Shown piece by piece: positions 41,231-52,584 of a DNA stretch of 64,000 bases (positions are counted from its first letter, which is position 1; each line of letters begins with the position of its first letter). The stretch covers positions 12,152,633-12,216,632 of the forward strand of contig JAKGHH010000006.1 of assembly GCA_022828595.1 (NCBI GenBank), given 5' to 3'. The notes beneath the pieces are model-generated. The model did no database searches. It saw only the letters and a program-made list of their open reading frames with translations, and was not told where the DNA came from. The stretch is from Nelumbo lutea. Its lineage: Eukaryota; Streptophyta; Magnoliopsida; Proteales; Nelumbonaceae. The position numbers were made by a program, and so were the translations under genes.

Positions 41231-41942
41231 TGATTTTTGAACTCTTAATTAAGCGTGAGAGAAAGAGAAATAAACTCTCCATAACAGTCCCCATTTGTAT
41301 TCGATACAAAATTTTATATTTTGTTGTAATACATAGATTCCATAAAGCGAAACAAGTTAAATTTGGCAACGCCCCCTCACGTCATCGATCCCTCCTACCT
41401 CTCCAACCAAATAAAAAATATGGTTGGCAAACTTTAATGTGTCCTTATTTCCAACCCACCTAACCATGGATGAGTGTGGAATCACATGAAAATCTCCTCT
41501 TGAGTAGAGAGATGTGTCATGTCCCTGGCTGGGTAAACTCGTCTTGATCCAATCAACCTCAGGTCAGTTTCAACAACGGGGGATAGCCAGGGAGCAGAGG
41601 GGAGTCATGGCTCCCTCTGAGCCTTAAAAAATAAAATTCATTTATATCCCACTTATATTTTTAGCTCCATTATTAGCTTGTCACCAAGACATTCATATTT
41701 ATTAGTTCTTTATTCTAGTAAAGAAAAATCCTTTGCTCCGTTACTGTTTGACAAAGGTGATGCTTGGCATCGATGCCGATTTTTCGGAAATCGGTGCCAT
41801 ATTGGATCCGTGTTAGCTGCAGAAGAATCACTGTTGCAAAATTCGTTGGTTGGCTGATTTTTCCGATTTCTAGGAAATTGGCGAATAATTGTTCCCTTAA
41901 ATCGGCCTAAGTGAGGGATCACCATTTTGAGTGATACCTAGT
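41231..41942. other. Intergenic, nothing recognised
   Basis: Ordinary-complexity sequence. No gene or element ends identified. Confidence 0.5.
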
Positions 41943-43903
41943 AAGGTTGCAACTTGGGTTGGGTGGACTTGAACCCAACCCTAATCCAACCCAAAAAGGT
42001 TGGGCTGGGTTGATGCTCGGGTTAGGGTTAGGGTTGAAATTTATGAATCCGACTTTATTTTTGGTTGAGTTAGGGTTGATCTCTCGGGCAACCTAACCCA
42101 ACCCGAACCCGACTTTATAGTATACATCATATATATATATATATAGTTGACTCGGACTGGATCGTTTGGCTCGGAAACCGTTCAAGCAACCGGTTCCGTT
42201 TCACCCCTGACCTGCTCTTGGATCAAAAATTGTTGACTTGGTCAGAAAACTACTGACCCGGGCAGTCGAACCATCGATTCGTTTGACCCAAACAGCGGTT
42301 CGCGGTTTGAGAAATTGCAGATTTGATACACGAATTCAGATCTGATATCCAAGAAGAAGAAGAAAAAGTTGCAGATCTCAGATCTAGATCTTAGAAGAAG
42401 AAGAGAAGAAGAAGACGATCTCATATCTAGATCTAAGAAAAAATGAAAAATCAATCTCAGATATGAGATTTGAGAACTCGTATGAGATATGTCATCTGCG
42501 TTGTGTTACCCCGCCGTTGCCGTCACCATCTCGTCGTCACCATTGCCGGTGAGCATCAAATCATTCTCCTCCTCTTCCTTCTGTTTCCCTCCCTCCCTCT
42601 TTCTTTCCTTCCTTTTCTTTCTCTTCTTTTCCTTTTTTTTTTCCTTTCTCCTTTCTTTCTTTCCTTCTTCTCTTCTTTCTCAGTCGACAAAATACTCTTC
42701 ACTCCTCCAGTCCTCCTTTCTCTATTTCTCATGACTCATATACTATTTGGCCTTTCCTAATATGAAATGTTCGACCCGGATAGTCGAACAATTGACCCAG
42801 AAACCGGTAGCTAACACGGTTTCATTTTTGGGTCAGTTTTTAAAAACTTGATATATATATATATAATGACTATATCATATATTGATTTCTTTATCTCCTC
42901 TCTATTATTTGCCACTCATAGCTTGCTGCCCATAAAAGATCTATTATAAGTCATAACTCATAATAAACTATAGTCATTTCAAACATATATTTTTTTTCTA
43001 AATTGTGTACTTAATGATGTGTTTGGTTGCAATGCAAATAAATTTGCATTAATGCAAAATCATGGATACTACATTTGGAAACGATGCAAATAGGGTGTAA
43101 ATCCCAGTAAGTTTGCACTTTGGTTCATTTGCTTGTGTTTGGCAACTTTATATTTATGCATTGACAAATGACAGACCAATGCATATTTACATTGACAATA
43201 AGATGTAAAAGCACATTAATGAAAAAGAAGTAAATTTGCATTCAAGTGGGCTTTTGATAAAAAAAAAGCATATGCTTTATTGAAATTCATGTTTGCATTC
43301 ATTATAGCTAAAAGTTTATTTGGTAAGAAGGTAAATTTGTTAGTGCAAAACTAACCCAGCTTTGCAATTTATATAAACCGTTTTACACTCTACATATTTG
43401 CATTCACACTTATTTGCTTCGTTTCCAAATGCAGCCGGAAGCGCAAATGATTTGAATGTAAATTTTGATATATTTTTGTTTCAAAATTTAGCTTATTTTG
43501 TTTGATTGCAATATAAATGAACTAAATTAAGACATGAAGTAAAACCCAAAACAAAATTAAATGAGAATTTGCATTTTTTTCATTTGCATTCCCATGCATT
43601 TGTACTAGTGCAAATAAAATTGCACTGCAACCAAAGGCAGCCTAAAGAACCAATAAAAACACCAACAAACAAATAATAATAAAAAATAGGATTAGTATAT
43701 GTAATGAAAGTTGAGTTAAGATCTAAGATTAAGAAGTTCTATGAGATTTTAAGAGATGAAAAGGAGGTTGGGTTGGGCCTAACCTGAAGTTTGGGTTGGG
43801 TTAGATTGAAGAAATTTAGTTGGGGTTAGGATTAGGGTTAGGGGTTTAGAACTTAGGGTTGGTCTCAACCCGACCTAACCCAGCCTGACTTGCAGCCCTA
43901 TTT
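41943..43903. mobile_element. Composite TIR element with telomere-like motifs
   Basis: The left end aaggttgcaacttgggttgg and the right end (reverse complement) agggctgcaagtcaggctgg are imperfect inverted repeats. Sub-terminal regions are full of ggttgggttgg and (ggttag)n words: gggttagggttagggttg at about 42,016 and a similar run at about 43,820-43,845. A second repeat with gaaaccggt/cggtttc ends between (TA)n tracts lies inside at about 42,125-42,870, as does a MITE at 43,015-43,642. No target duplication seen. Confidence 0.5.
43015..43642. mobile_element. Tourist-like MITE (628 bp), nested
   Basis: The left terminus tgatgtgtttggttgcaatgc and the right terminus (reverse complement) ggctgcctttggttgcagtgc are related inverted repeats, flanked by TAA on both sides (43,012-43,014 and 43,643-43,645). 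The interior is a foldback of tttgcat/atgcaaat words. It is inserted into the composite element 41,943-43,903. Confidence 0.75.
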
Positions 43904-44265
43904 CTGGATTTCTCATCGGTTCCAATTATTTTTCTTATGATGTGGTATCCGATGTGGTCAAGGGAAAAAAATGATCCAGTGCTTCACTGTCTCATCGTGA
44001 ATCCTATTTGCAGATTTCTTACAAAGAGGCTTTGAAGTACAAGAGAAACACTGCTACTCGAGGTATATTGGCGCCTCGACTCTTTTATCATGGAGTAGCA
44101 ACCACCCACCACTGAAAATGACCGTTGGCAGGTGGTTACATTATGATTTACACTATATTGTTTTCATTTTCAAAAGGGGTTAACCGCCACCGCCATGGAT
44201 AGCGGCTCCCCTATTTCAGAGATGGAGGGCATCTAATGTTTTTCTTTTTATTGTAGGTTTTATTT
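43904..44265. other. Intergenic, nothing recognised
   Basis: No gene or repeat ends recognised between the two TIR elements. Confidence 0.5.
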
Positions 44266-46077
44266 GTTCTATTCATGGTTTTAAAAGGCGATTGAGGCGA
44301 GGCGAAAAGTGTACGCCGCGAGGCAGAAAAATTTTACCTGGCCTCAATAGCCTCAATCTCAAAGCAAGGGCGCAAGCCTCAGTTTTAGTGAGGCATAAGC
44401 CTTTGGCCTTTTGCCTCAATTTACATGAGGCAATAACCTTAAGTTAAAGGGGTTTTGGGTGGGGAAATTGGATTTTAGTGTGGGAAATTTTGGAAAAAAG
44501 AAAAAGTAAAAACCCCAAAATGTAGGGTTTCGTGTGACCAAAATCTAATTTCTCTATTTTCGTTTTTCAATCAAACTCAAGAAGACTGAAGTCATTTCTC
44601 TTCTACTATTCTCTATTTTATCTTCTATATTCTAATTCTCAGGCCGAAATCACGATTCAAGAAGACAAGAATGTTGGATGAAATCAAATCGTGCGACTGC
44701 ATACAGGTCCTCCTCCTCCTTATTTCTTCTTCTTCTTCTTCTTCTTCTTCTTCTTCTTCTTGAATATTGCATACTGGTTCTCCTCCTCCTCCTTTTCACT
44801 TTTTTCTTTTTCTTTTTGTTTCAAACTACTATCTAGGTGGGGTGGCAGATTTGTGGGTGTAGGTACATGATAGTCACTCAAACCATCAGAACACAGGATG
44901 TGTCAAACTAATACTATGTGAATGCCTGCAATGAGTTCATATGTGATGAACTCACACCTGAGTCAGGTTGTGATGAGCTTTGGACCTGTGGAGAGTTGTG
45001 ATGAGCTTAAAGCCATCGCAAAACTGTGATGAGCTTTGGACTCATGAGGACATGCGATGAGTTGAAGTCCATCGCAGAACAGCGACGAGCACAAACTCAT
45101 CGCAGATCAGAAAGAAATAATAGAAGCATGTGCATTGTTAAATAACGCACGTGACAGGATGCCCCCGTGGGCCTAATGAGGACACACAAGCTAAATAGTG
45201 ACATCACATGCGCCACATTGGTTTAAAAGGGTTACAAAAGAAAGTAACGCATGTATTATGAGATTCCTCAAACGAGAGGAAAGTTCGTGCTTGAGATATC
45301 TTGTGAGACACGTGGCAAAACCCTAGCAGTGTTCCTTGAAGTACAAATGACACCAAATCCAAGATTCCCTTCCCTAATGGGAATCAAACACTTTTGGATC
45401 CTTCATTTCGCAACCCCAAGATCTCTCCCTATAAATGGGGGCCCGGCTCATAATGAGGGAATCATTCTACCACTTCATTCGCCCTTGCCTTTAGCCTACT
45501 TTCTGCACTCGGCTTTCCTTTGTCCTTCAAGGAGACCCCCGTATGTAGCCTAACCACCTCACTCACAGTGGGAGGTTAGAGACTTAGAGGTGTCAACATA
45601 CTACTTTCTTTTAGTTTCGCTTTTGGATAGTAAGTGTTGTGATAACCGATAACTGATGAGATGCTTGGATGCATGTTGCCGTGTTGTCATAAACTCATAA
45701 TATATATTGAATATGGATCCATTTTGTCATCTTCCATGAACAACTCTTGTCACAACCGTTAATGAAGTTTTATCATGACAGCCATGGAAATGAGTCTAAT
45801 TCATTTCAAAATTTGTCTGAAACTTTCAAAAAGATTTGAACAGTCAGCAAATGTTGAATAATCTTAAAAAGATCTAATTTATAGTTCATACAAGTAATCT
45901 TGAAAAGATTTGAATAACCAACAATTGTTAAACCAATGATACATTAAGTGACAAATAATTATATAAAACTTCAATTATTTATTTTTTCATAACTTTTATG
46001 TTTTTAGTTTGAGGCCAAACCGCCTCAAGGCTTACGCCTTGCCTCCGCCTTTAGCCTTTTAAAACCTCGGTTCTATT
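44266..46077. mobile_element. hAT-like non-autonomous element (1,796 bp) with perfect 8-bp target duplication
   Basis: The element 44,274-46,069 has ends catggttttaaaaggcg and (reverse complement) cgaggttttaaaaggcta and is flanked by gttctatt on both sides (44,266-44,273; 46,070-46,077). Sub-terminal sequence is rich in gaggcgaggcg / gcctcaa words. Inside are a (CTT)n run (about 44,725-44,762), an irregular gatgagctt/catcgcag minisatellite (about 44,940-45,110) and an LTR-like block (about 45,170-45,640) with cctataaatggggg. The element has no transposase. Confidence 0.85.
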
Positions 46078-47008
46078 TGATACAAGTTTGGAAGCTCAAC
46101 CATCAAGCCTAGCACCGAAGGTATGCTTTTCTTCTTCGATCTCAAAATCATCCACTGGTGGCTCCCCTATTCAGCGATGGTGGAATGCTTTTTCTTCAAT
46201 ATATTGCTTAAAAACTATTGTTTTTTTGTTGCACTGTTCAACGCAAGCAAGTATTCAAATTCTTTTACAAATAACATTACACAATGAGGCACGTTTTTTG
46301 TAAGAATAACCTGTGTGAAGATATTCTTAGGACACACCATTTTTAATACTATCATAGCAAAAAACCACTAACCTTACACTTCTTTTGAAGTTTAATTGGA
46401 ATTAGTGTGAAAATAAACTAAGCAAACATTCATTCCAATACTCTATATTACATATAACATACCGAGAACGATAATTTATGGGTGGAAAATCACCGCTTCC
46501 ATACTCACCAATTTCTGACAATTGACAAATCAGGGGTGAGGAATTGACATCGATTCCAAACACCACCACAGTTTTTGCTTGAGATCAACCTACAACGAAT
46601 TTAGTATATTGATATCATACCATTGAAACAATTATAAATACATTCTTCAGTGAGCATAAAATGTAATTCGTGGAATGGGATGAGAAGAATTTAGTACCTA
46701 AATTGTCTCAATTTACTATTAGTGTAAGAGTGCATTCTATGCATGTTACTAGTATTAACCTTATATGAAATATGGTAGTTGAATTTAACTTTTATGACCT
46801 ATACAGAACCCATTGCAAGGCAAATATCTACTTTACGTGGTATAGATACAAAGTACCACTGAACTGTTAAAGTAATACAACGAGAATTAACCCTTATTAT
46901 ATGGGGCCTACCACCTATATTTAAGAGGCTTTATCCTAGTAGTTTGACAATAAACTTGTCTATTTATCTTGCTTATTCTTTCTCTTTTTTAAATATCATA
47001 AACATTAA
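46078..47008. other. Intergenic, nothing recognised
   Basis: AT-rich. No element termini or coding regions seen. Confidence 0.5.
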
Positions 47009-47480
47009 GGGTATGTTTGGTTCGTAGATAGGATTGGAATTGGAATTGGAATCAGAATTGAAATCCCTAGGAATTGGAATTGGAATCACCTATATTTTGA
47101 TGCCTGTTTGGTTGAATCATGAATCATAATTGGATTTTGATTGTTGTTTCATTCATTTGGAGTTGGAATAAGAATCAACTGAAAATTTTCAATTTTATAT
47201 TATTCTTTTTATTATTACTTTATTAATATTTTATGAATATATAATTATTATTCTATTAATACTTTGTTAGTATTATTTTTTTTATTATTTAATCATTAAT
47301 TTATTCATATTTTATTAATATTTTATTAATATATTATTATCTAATTATTGCTTTAATAATATTTTTATTATTATATTCTATTAATAGTTTATTATTTTAT
47401 TATTAGTTTATTAATATGTTAGTATTTTATCATTACTTTAATTATATTATAATAAAATTTTATTTATACTTAATTATTAT
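47009..47480. mobile_element. MITE left part, truncated by the Tat LTR
   Basis: It begins after TAA with gggtatgtttggttcg, a typical Tourist-like terminus, then ggattggaattggaattgg. The matching right end (caaacatac-c) is not found before the Tat LTR begins at 47,481. The last 300 bases are an (attatt)-rich tract. Confidence 0.5.
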
Positions 47481-48334
47481 TGATGGAGCGCAATCCAGCC
47501 GGTCTTAGCTGTCAATGATTTTGCCTCTGACTAGAGCAACGGGGGGCCTGAAACGGAGAAGATGAGGGAACTCCAGGGGGAACCCGGTGAGATAACTCTG
47601 AAGCTCAAGTTAGTATTCTCTCAAAGGCAAAGTAAAGACCAGATGGCGCAAAGTTCGTATACCTTGTTGTTGGGGATAGGGGGCCTTTTATAATCACTTC
47701 GCGCATTCACTCCGAGGCCTTTGTCAAGGTCGGGTATGATTATCTCTGTTTCTGCCAGTTCGGGTGTCACCCTTTCTGCTGGGATAGAACTGCCACTACT
47801 CCTTGTCGGAGCCGTCTCTGTAATTGGAGATTCGGTGTCAGGTGGCAGTGGCAGGTGGCCGTTTGAAGTGCTACCGTCAAGCGTCAGATCCCAAGTCAGT
47901 CAGGTGCATCGCCTCTGGGTACAAACTTCCTCGGTGTCAGGCATGGTACGGTTTGTTCAGTTTGGCGTCCTGGAGGCGAAGTGCTAGAGTGGTGAGAGAG
48001 GTGAAGTCTCGAGTTCGAAGGTATGTTCTAAACTACCATAGGGTAGACCAGTTCGGTGAGGTGTGTCCCGAACTGTTTTAAGGTAGGCCAGTTCGGTGAG
48101 GCGTGTCCCGAATTGCTATAAGGCAGGCTAGTTCGGTGAGGTGTGTCCTGAACTGCTATAGGGTAGGCCAGTTCGGGTTTTGCTTGGGGCCTAAGGGAGA
48201 ATTCGGGTTCCCAGTAGTGAGTTCGGGCTCCTAGTTCCTTTAGTGCACTTGCCTTAGGCGCACTGTTTGTGCTGAGCTGTTGCCTTTGCCACGTTTTGCA
48301 TAATTACGAGGTCGGGCCAAATCTTCCTTCATCA
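47481..48334 (-). repeat. 3' LTR of Tat-A (854 bp)
   Basis: On the plus strand it runs from tgatggagcgc to ccttcatca, i.e. TG...CA on the minus strand. The ends match the LTRs at 53,592-54,203 and 62,307-62,919 (tgatgg-gcgc / catca). It is about 240 bp longer, and contains four tandem gttcggtgaggtgtgtccc units (about 48,000-48,175) that the other LTRs lack. A PPT-like purine run (complement of tgcccctactcctcg, 48,337-48,351) abuts it. Confidence 0.8.
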
Positions 48335-48857
48335 ATTGCCCCTACTCCTCGTGCCAAGGGTCATGTCCTGGTGCAGGGAGTTTTGAAAGGTGGGAGGTGG
48401 ATTTGTCCCGTACTTCGGATCTTGATAGCGTGAGGTGTGTTGTCAGGGTTCTTCGGTTTTCTCGAGTGTCCCAAAAGGTGGGAGGTGTGCCTACCTTCTT
48501 ATAAATGCTAACAAATGTGGCGGCGCACGCTTATTTCAAATTTCAAAAAAGCACGCCGTTGGGAGACGTGACAGCGGGTCTTTTGAGTTTTGAAAAAAGT
48601 GCATCGTTGCTGTTTGAAAGGTGAGGAGACGTGCGCTGGCAGTTGTCAGTTACCGAAAGACATGCGCGACACATCGTCAGTTTCAGAAAGACGTGCACCG
48701 GTGCATCGTCAGTTTTAGAAAGAAGTGCACCGACATTTTGTCAAATTCAGAAAGACGTACGTCAATCACGTCTCGGTCTCAGGGGACGTGCGGTCAGTGC
48801 GAATGTGGGCCGTCGGATTGGCTCTGATCTGCACTGTTGGTTCTCGGTTACTGTGGC

Positions 48858-48865
48858 TATAAATA
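48858..48865 (+). promoter_or_regulatory. TATA box for the Tat-A antisense ORF
   Basis: ggcTATAAATAgtagggg lies 198 bp upstream of the ORF's ATG. The homologous position in the inverted-repeat copies has ggcTATAAAcc (54,513), preceded by the same alignable sequence (ttggctctgatctgcactgttgg / atcatgcagatcttggccgttg). Conservation at the same spacing suggests a real core promoter pointing away from the LTR. Confidence 0.55.
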
Positions 48866-49062
48866 GTAGGGGACCCCAGTCGATTTGTCACTTCTGCGAT
48901 TTGCTTCTTGAGCTTGCGTCCAACTTTTCAGCTCGCGTCCAGGCCTTTCAGTTCGTGTCTAGGCTTGTTATTTTGCCTTCAAGGTTTTTGCTTGTTCCAG
49001 TTTCCGGAGCCTTCAAAATATTTTTCGGGTGAGTACTTTCCTGAATTCACTTTTCCTCCCCG

Positions 49063-51020
49063 ATGTCTAGCTTGGATAGCTCATACGATTCTTCAAGTAG
49101 GTCTGATGTAGGTTCTACGAACCGAGTCTCATCCCCCGATGGCCTTAGTGATCTTAAGGTGAAACTTGAGGGCGACTTTGAACCCGTAGGCCGAGCCGCT
49201 TCGGGCAATTTGGCGTCTACCTCTCATCGAGGTCGGATGCTAGATAGGTTTGGTCCTTCGACCATGATGCCCGAGGGGCTCCAATCTCTTATTATCTCTT
49301 ACAATTTTCCTGGGGGGTACGCCTATTTCATTCCTTCAGGTAGCTTTCCTTGGGAACACGGTCCTGATGAGATCGTGATATTTCAGGAGCAGCTCACTGC
49401 GGGGCTGCGGTTGCCTTTCCACCCTCTTCTCGTTGATGTCATAAACCACTTTGGCGTTACCGTTGGCCAGCTTCATCCGAACTCTATTTGGAACTTGGTG
49501 GGGACAGCCTCCCTTTTTTGCGAATAGGGCTTCCCTTTAGACTTTGAGAAATTTTCCTCTATTTTAATACTCAAGAAACAAGCGGGTTCTCTTCCTAGGG
49601 GTAGGCGGGCATATTACCTGTCTCTTTGCCCAGGTTTTAAGCTTCTGCACGAACTTTCCAACAAGGTTCCGGCGTGGAAGCAGGACTACTTCGGGGTGCG
49701 AAGTGCACAAGGGTGGCCTTTTCAGACCGGGTGGGGGGAGGCCGCCCCTGATTCTGGTGTCACTCTCCATAAAGAGACGGTGAAGGGCCTCCGGCAATGG
49801 GCACGACAAGAGTTAAAATGCCATCAGTACCTAACGGAGGCCAAGCTTATTGCAACCGGCCTGAGTTCGGGTAGGTTCCTTGCTCAGAGGTTTCTTGCTC
49901 GCTTTGTTCCTTCATTTTTTCTGATGCCGAACTCTTTTTTGCAGGTGTGATGGACTCAGAGAGGACTCGCGGGGGCGCCTGTTCCAAGGCATGAAGAGGA
50001 GGAAGCGGGTCGCCAAGAACTCGTGCCGAGCTGCCCTAGGATGAGGAGCCTCAAGTTCCAAACCACACGTCAGAGGATCTGCCCAGGGAGCCCGAGGTGG
50101 CTCCTTCAATGCAGGAAGTGGTAGGGGCCCCTTACGCCGAGACCACTCACACGGGTGCTCCCGCCTACTCTAGTGCTCCTGCTTACTCTGGGTCCGCTCA
50201 TACGCGAGCTGGGCCCTCGGGCTCGGGAGCTCAAGGGGAGTTCAGGAGCGTGCTGTCGCCGAACTACGCTCTTCAGAAGAGTAGGGAGGCCACTTTCCCC
50301 GAGGAGATCGCGGCGTGGACCGATCTTCCCTTGAACCAGATCGCCTGTCGTGTCGTAACTCATGCTATGGTGGTGAGTCAAATTTCTTGTCGGTCCTCTT
50401 TGTTTTCATACTTCTTGCTGTCGTTAATCACTTGTTCCTTTTGGTAGGTGAACTCTTCTATTCACGCCTTAGCGGCCCAGGTGGAGAGGAGCTCGAGGCA
50501 GGCGTGAGCTGCTGAAGAGGCTTTTCGTGCAGTCGAGGTGAATACCCGAGCTGCTGAGGCAGCCGCTCATGTTGCCGAAGAGGCTGCTCGCGTTGCTATG
50601 GCCAGGCAGGCGATGTCTTAGAGGGATGCCGAGGCCATGGGGGTGGTCGTGAAGCATATGGCGGATCTGAGGCTGGACCTGCAGCATCAGGTCGAATATC
50701 TTCAGGAGGACATAAGGGAGAAAATGCAGATCTTTTCTCAAGGTATCGAAGATGCCAAGAAGAAGGCCGTTGATGACTACATCGCCTCGCCGCGCTTTGA
50801 CAACTTGATGGTGGATTCTTACAGAAGGGGATTCAAACTGAGCCGGTGGATGATCCAGAACACGTACCCCGATCTCGATATTAATGCCATATCCACTTCG
50901 CATATAACTCAGGAGATGGCCAATGCTGCTGATGGTGAGCCGGATTTCGAGGGCGAGGCAGGACCTTCGAGTGTCATTGAAGTGCCTTCTGATGAGGAAG
51001 AAGTAGCTCCGGGCTTGTAA
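49063..51020 (+). pseudogene. Tat-A antisense-ORF protein (gypsy-type N-terminal domain plus coiled coil)
   Basis: On the plus strand, opposite to the element. Part 1 (from ATG 49,063) reads MSSLDSSYDSS, then SFPWEHGPDEIVIFQEQL and GLRLPFHPLLVDVINHFGVT-GQLHPNS, matching the 'putative gypsy type transposon' domain (PF04195-like). A stop occurs at 49,525, and open sequence continues (FKLLHELSNKVPAWKQDYF). Part 2 (50,097-50,372) ends RVVTHAMV. A 75-base GT-AG intron (50,373-50,447) follows, then VNSSIHALAAQ, an Ala/Glu-rich coiled coil with two stops, and IREKMQIFSQGIEDAKKKAV, YRRGFKLSRWMIQNTYPDLD, ending in an acidic tail (DEEEVAPGL) at 51,020. The function is unknown. The stops mark this copy as dead. 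Confidence 0.75.
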
Positions 51021-51169
51021 AAAAAAGTTCTTTTTTTTTTTTAATGTACTCTTCCTTTTCTTGCAATGGAATAGACAATCTTTTTGGTTAAGTGTTGTTC
51101 TTTTTCTCAAACTAATATTTTGCCGAACTGATAATATGCCCAATTTGTTTCTTGCTTGGGAGCATGGAT

Positions 51170-51550
51170 TTTTATGCCGGTTTTATTAATTTTTGCCTTA
51201 ATTTAGCTTAATGCTAAGAATAGGTTCAGGGATAATCAATCCAAGAGAATGAAGGAAAAAGGCAAGAAAAGAAGGTTCAAAAAGACCAATTTCAGTCCAG
51301 CCCGGTCGTGGAAGCAAGAGAGAGCACTTCGGCCCAAAAAGAGCAAGTGAATTCCTTGAGAAAACCCCAGAAATAAAGCCTAGCTATGAGGAGAATTCGG
51401 CCCAGCAAGGAAGGCCCATTTTTAGCCCAAATATCAGCCTAGAGTGTAGCCCACATAGCTCAAAAGCAAGCTAAGTTGTAGCCCAAATAGCAGCCCAAAG
51501 GTAGCTAGGGGCGGCAACTTCTAGGAGTTTTCCGTGAAGAGAAGGAGGGA
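51170..51550. other. Unidentified repeat abutting the gap
   Basis: Purine-rich sequence with repeated tagcccaaat / agcccaaag words and no coding frame. It may be part of another LTR. It ends at the assembly gap. Confidence 0.4.
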
Positions 51551-51650
51551 NNNNNNNNNNNNNNNNNNNNNNNNNNNNNNNNNNNNNNNNNNNNNNNNNN
51601 NNNNNNNNNNNNNNNNNNNNNNNNNNNNNNNNNNNNNNNNNNNNNNNNNN
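51551..51650. other. Assembly gap, 100 N
   Basis: Exactly 100 Ns, a conventional placeholder length, so the true distance and even the join are unknown. It lies about 860 bp left of the large inverted repeat. Confidence 1.
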
Positions 51651-51766
51651 AATATCAAACCCATTTTCCTACGGCCAAAACGGCTAAATTATTATTATCA
51701 ATTTTAAATCCATTGAAACGAGGACAAAAGGGCCAAAACATTTGGCATAATACCATATTTTAATGG

Positions 51767-52370
51767 TGATGAGAGGTGATTTGGCCCGCGAGCTAGTAAG
51801 TGAGGACATGTGGACATGACCTGCTAATAGGATGATAAATCAGTAAGGAAAACCTTGTCTGTAGTTCGGGTGCCTCGGTACCAAAGCCATTTTGGCACCC
51901 GAGTACTGAAATGACACGTAATCGACTCTAGAAACTTATCAGTGGACTCTGAATCCCCCGGGATCACACTGCATAACAGCAGGCCTTATCCTCTCCCCCC
52001 CCCCCCCCCCGAATTGGAAGGTAACAATAAGCTTCATTGACCAATACACCCTCCTTCTAAAGCTGAACGGATCCCATTTACGCGGGCCAAGGATCTCGGA
52101 GCTGTTTCGTGAAACCCACAGCAACTCAACTATAAAAGGGCATCGACCCCCAAGGCCCAGGTACGCGTGATTAAATGCATTCTAGCTCTCCTATTTCTCA
52201 AACTCTCAGCTCGCATATTACAATTACTAACTTAAGTGTCAGAGCGACTTCACCGGGTTAGCCACTCCAGGTTCTCTAATCTCCCTTTTTTCTTGCAGTT
52301 CGAGCGATCTACTTATCAACAGATGTTTGAACTGCCCTAACAGCTAGAGCATCCAGATCACGTACCATCA
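51767..52370 (+). repeat. Tat LTR B (5' type), 604 bp
   Basis: TGATGAGAGGTGATTTGG ... cgtaccatCA, with caactataaaagggc as TATA box at about 52,129, and followed at once by the primer-binding region. It is homologous to LTRs C and D in the inverted repeat. A C-homopolymer (about 17 bases, near 52,000) interrupts it. Its left neighbour (51,651-51,766) contains a 31-base stretch that reappears in the spacer of the inverted repeat. Confidence 0.85.
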
Positions 52371-52560
52371 ATTGGCGTCGTCTGTGGGAAACGATCAAAA
52401 GGTCATTTCACATTTTCACCTCCCGTTTACCTAATCTCAATATCGGTGGCATCTTCCAGCAGCACCGGAAAAGGTATTGACATGAACGTCACCGGGGGCA
52501 AGGTCAACAGACGACTCTTCCCCAAGGTTCCTCAGTGACTTTTCTGATCTGTGCGGGCAG
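52371..52560 (+). promoter_or_regulatory. Tat primer-binding site and leader
   Basis: attggcgtcgtctgtgggaa immediately follows the LTR; ttggcgccgtctgtggg is the characteristic PBS region of Tat/RIRE2-type plant elements. The leader continues for about 190 bp and stops at 52,560, where aggggtgtcaattggactgg (the end of a hAT-like family) begins. From about 52,508 this leader is part of the left palindrome arm. Confidence 0.8.
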
Positions 52561-52584
52561 GGGTGTCAATTGGACTGGATTTAG

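Larger units (their letters stand above)
47481..51100 (-). mobile_element. Tat-A: 3' half of a minus-strand Tat Ty3/gypsy element
   Basis: Read on the minus strand, the order is the antisense-ORF region, the PPT and the 3' LTR. The pol-bearing part is absent: beyond about 51,100 the sequence changes to an unrelated repeat (51,170-51,550) and then an assembly gap. It is diverged from, but clearly homologous to, the Tat elements in the inverted repeat and Tat-1. Confidence 0.8.

Noticed and set aside
42470..42760. Hydrophobic Leu/Phe-rich plus-strand frames
   Set aside because: They arise from a (TC/TTC)-rich tract inside a nested repeat. No protein family is recognised.
50469..51143. Minus-strand 224-codon frame opposite the Tat-A antisense ORF
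   Set aside because: The plus-strand protein is conserved in three Tat copies, and the minus reading is not conserved.
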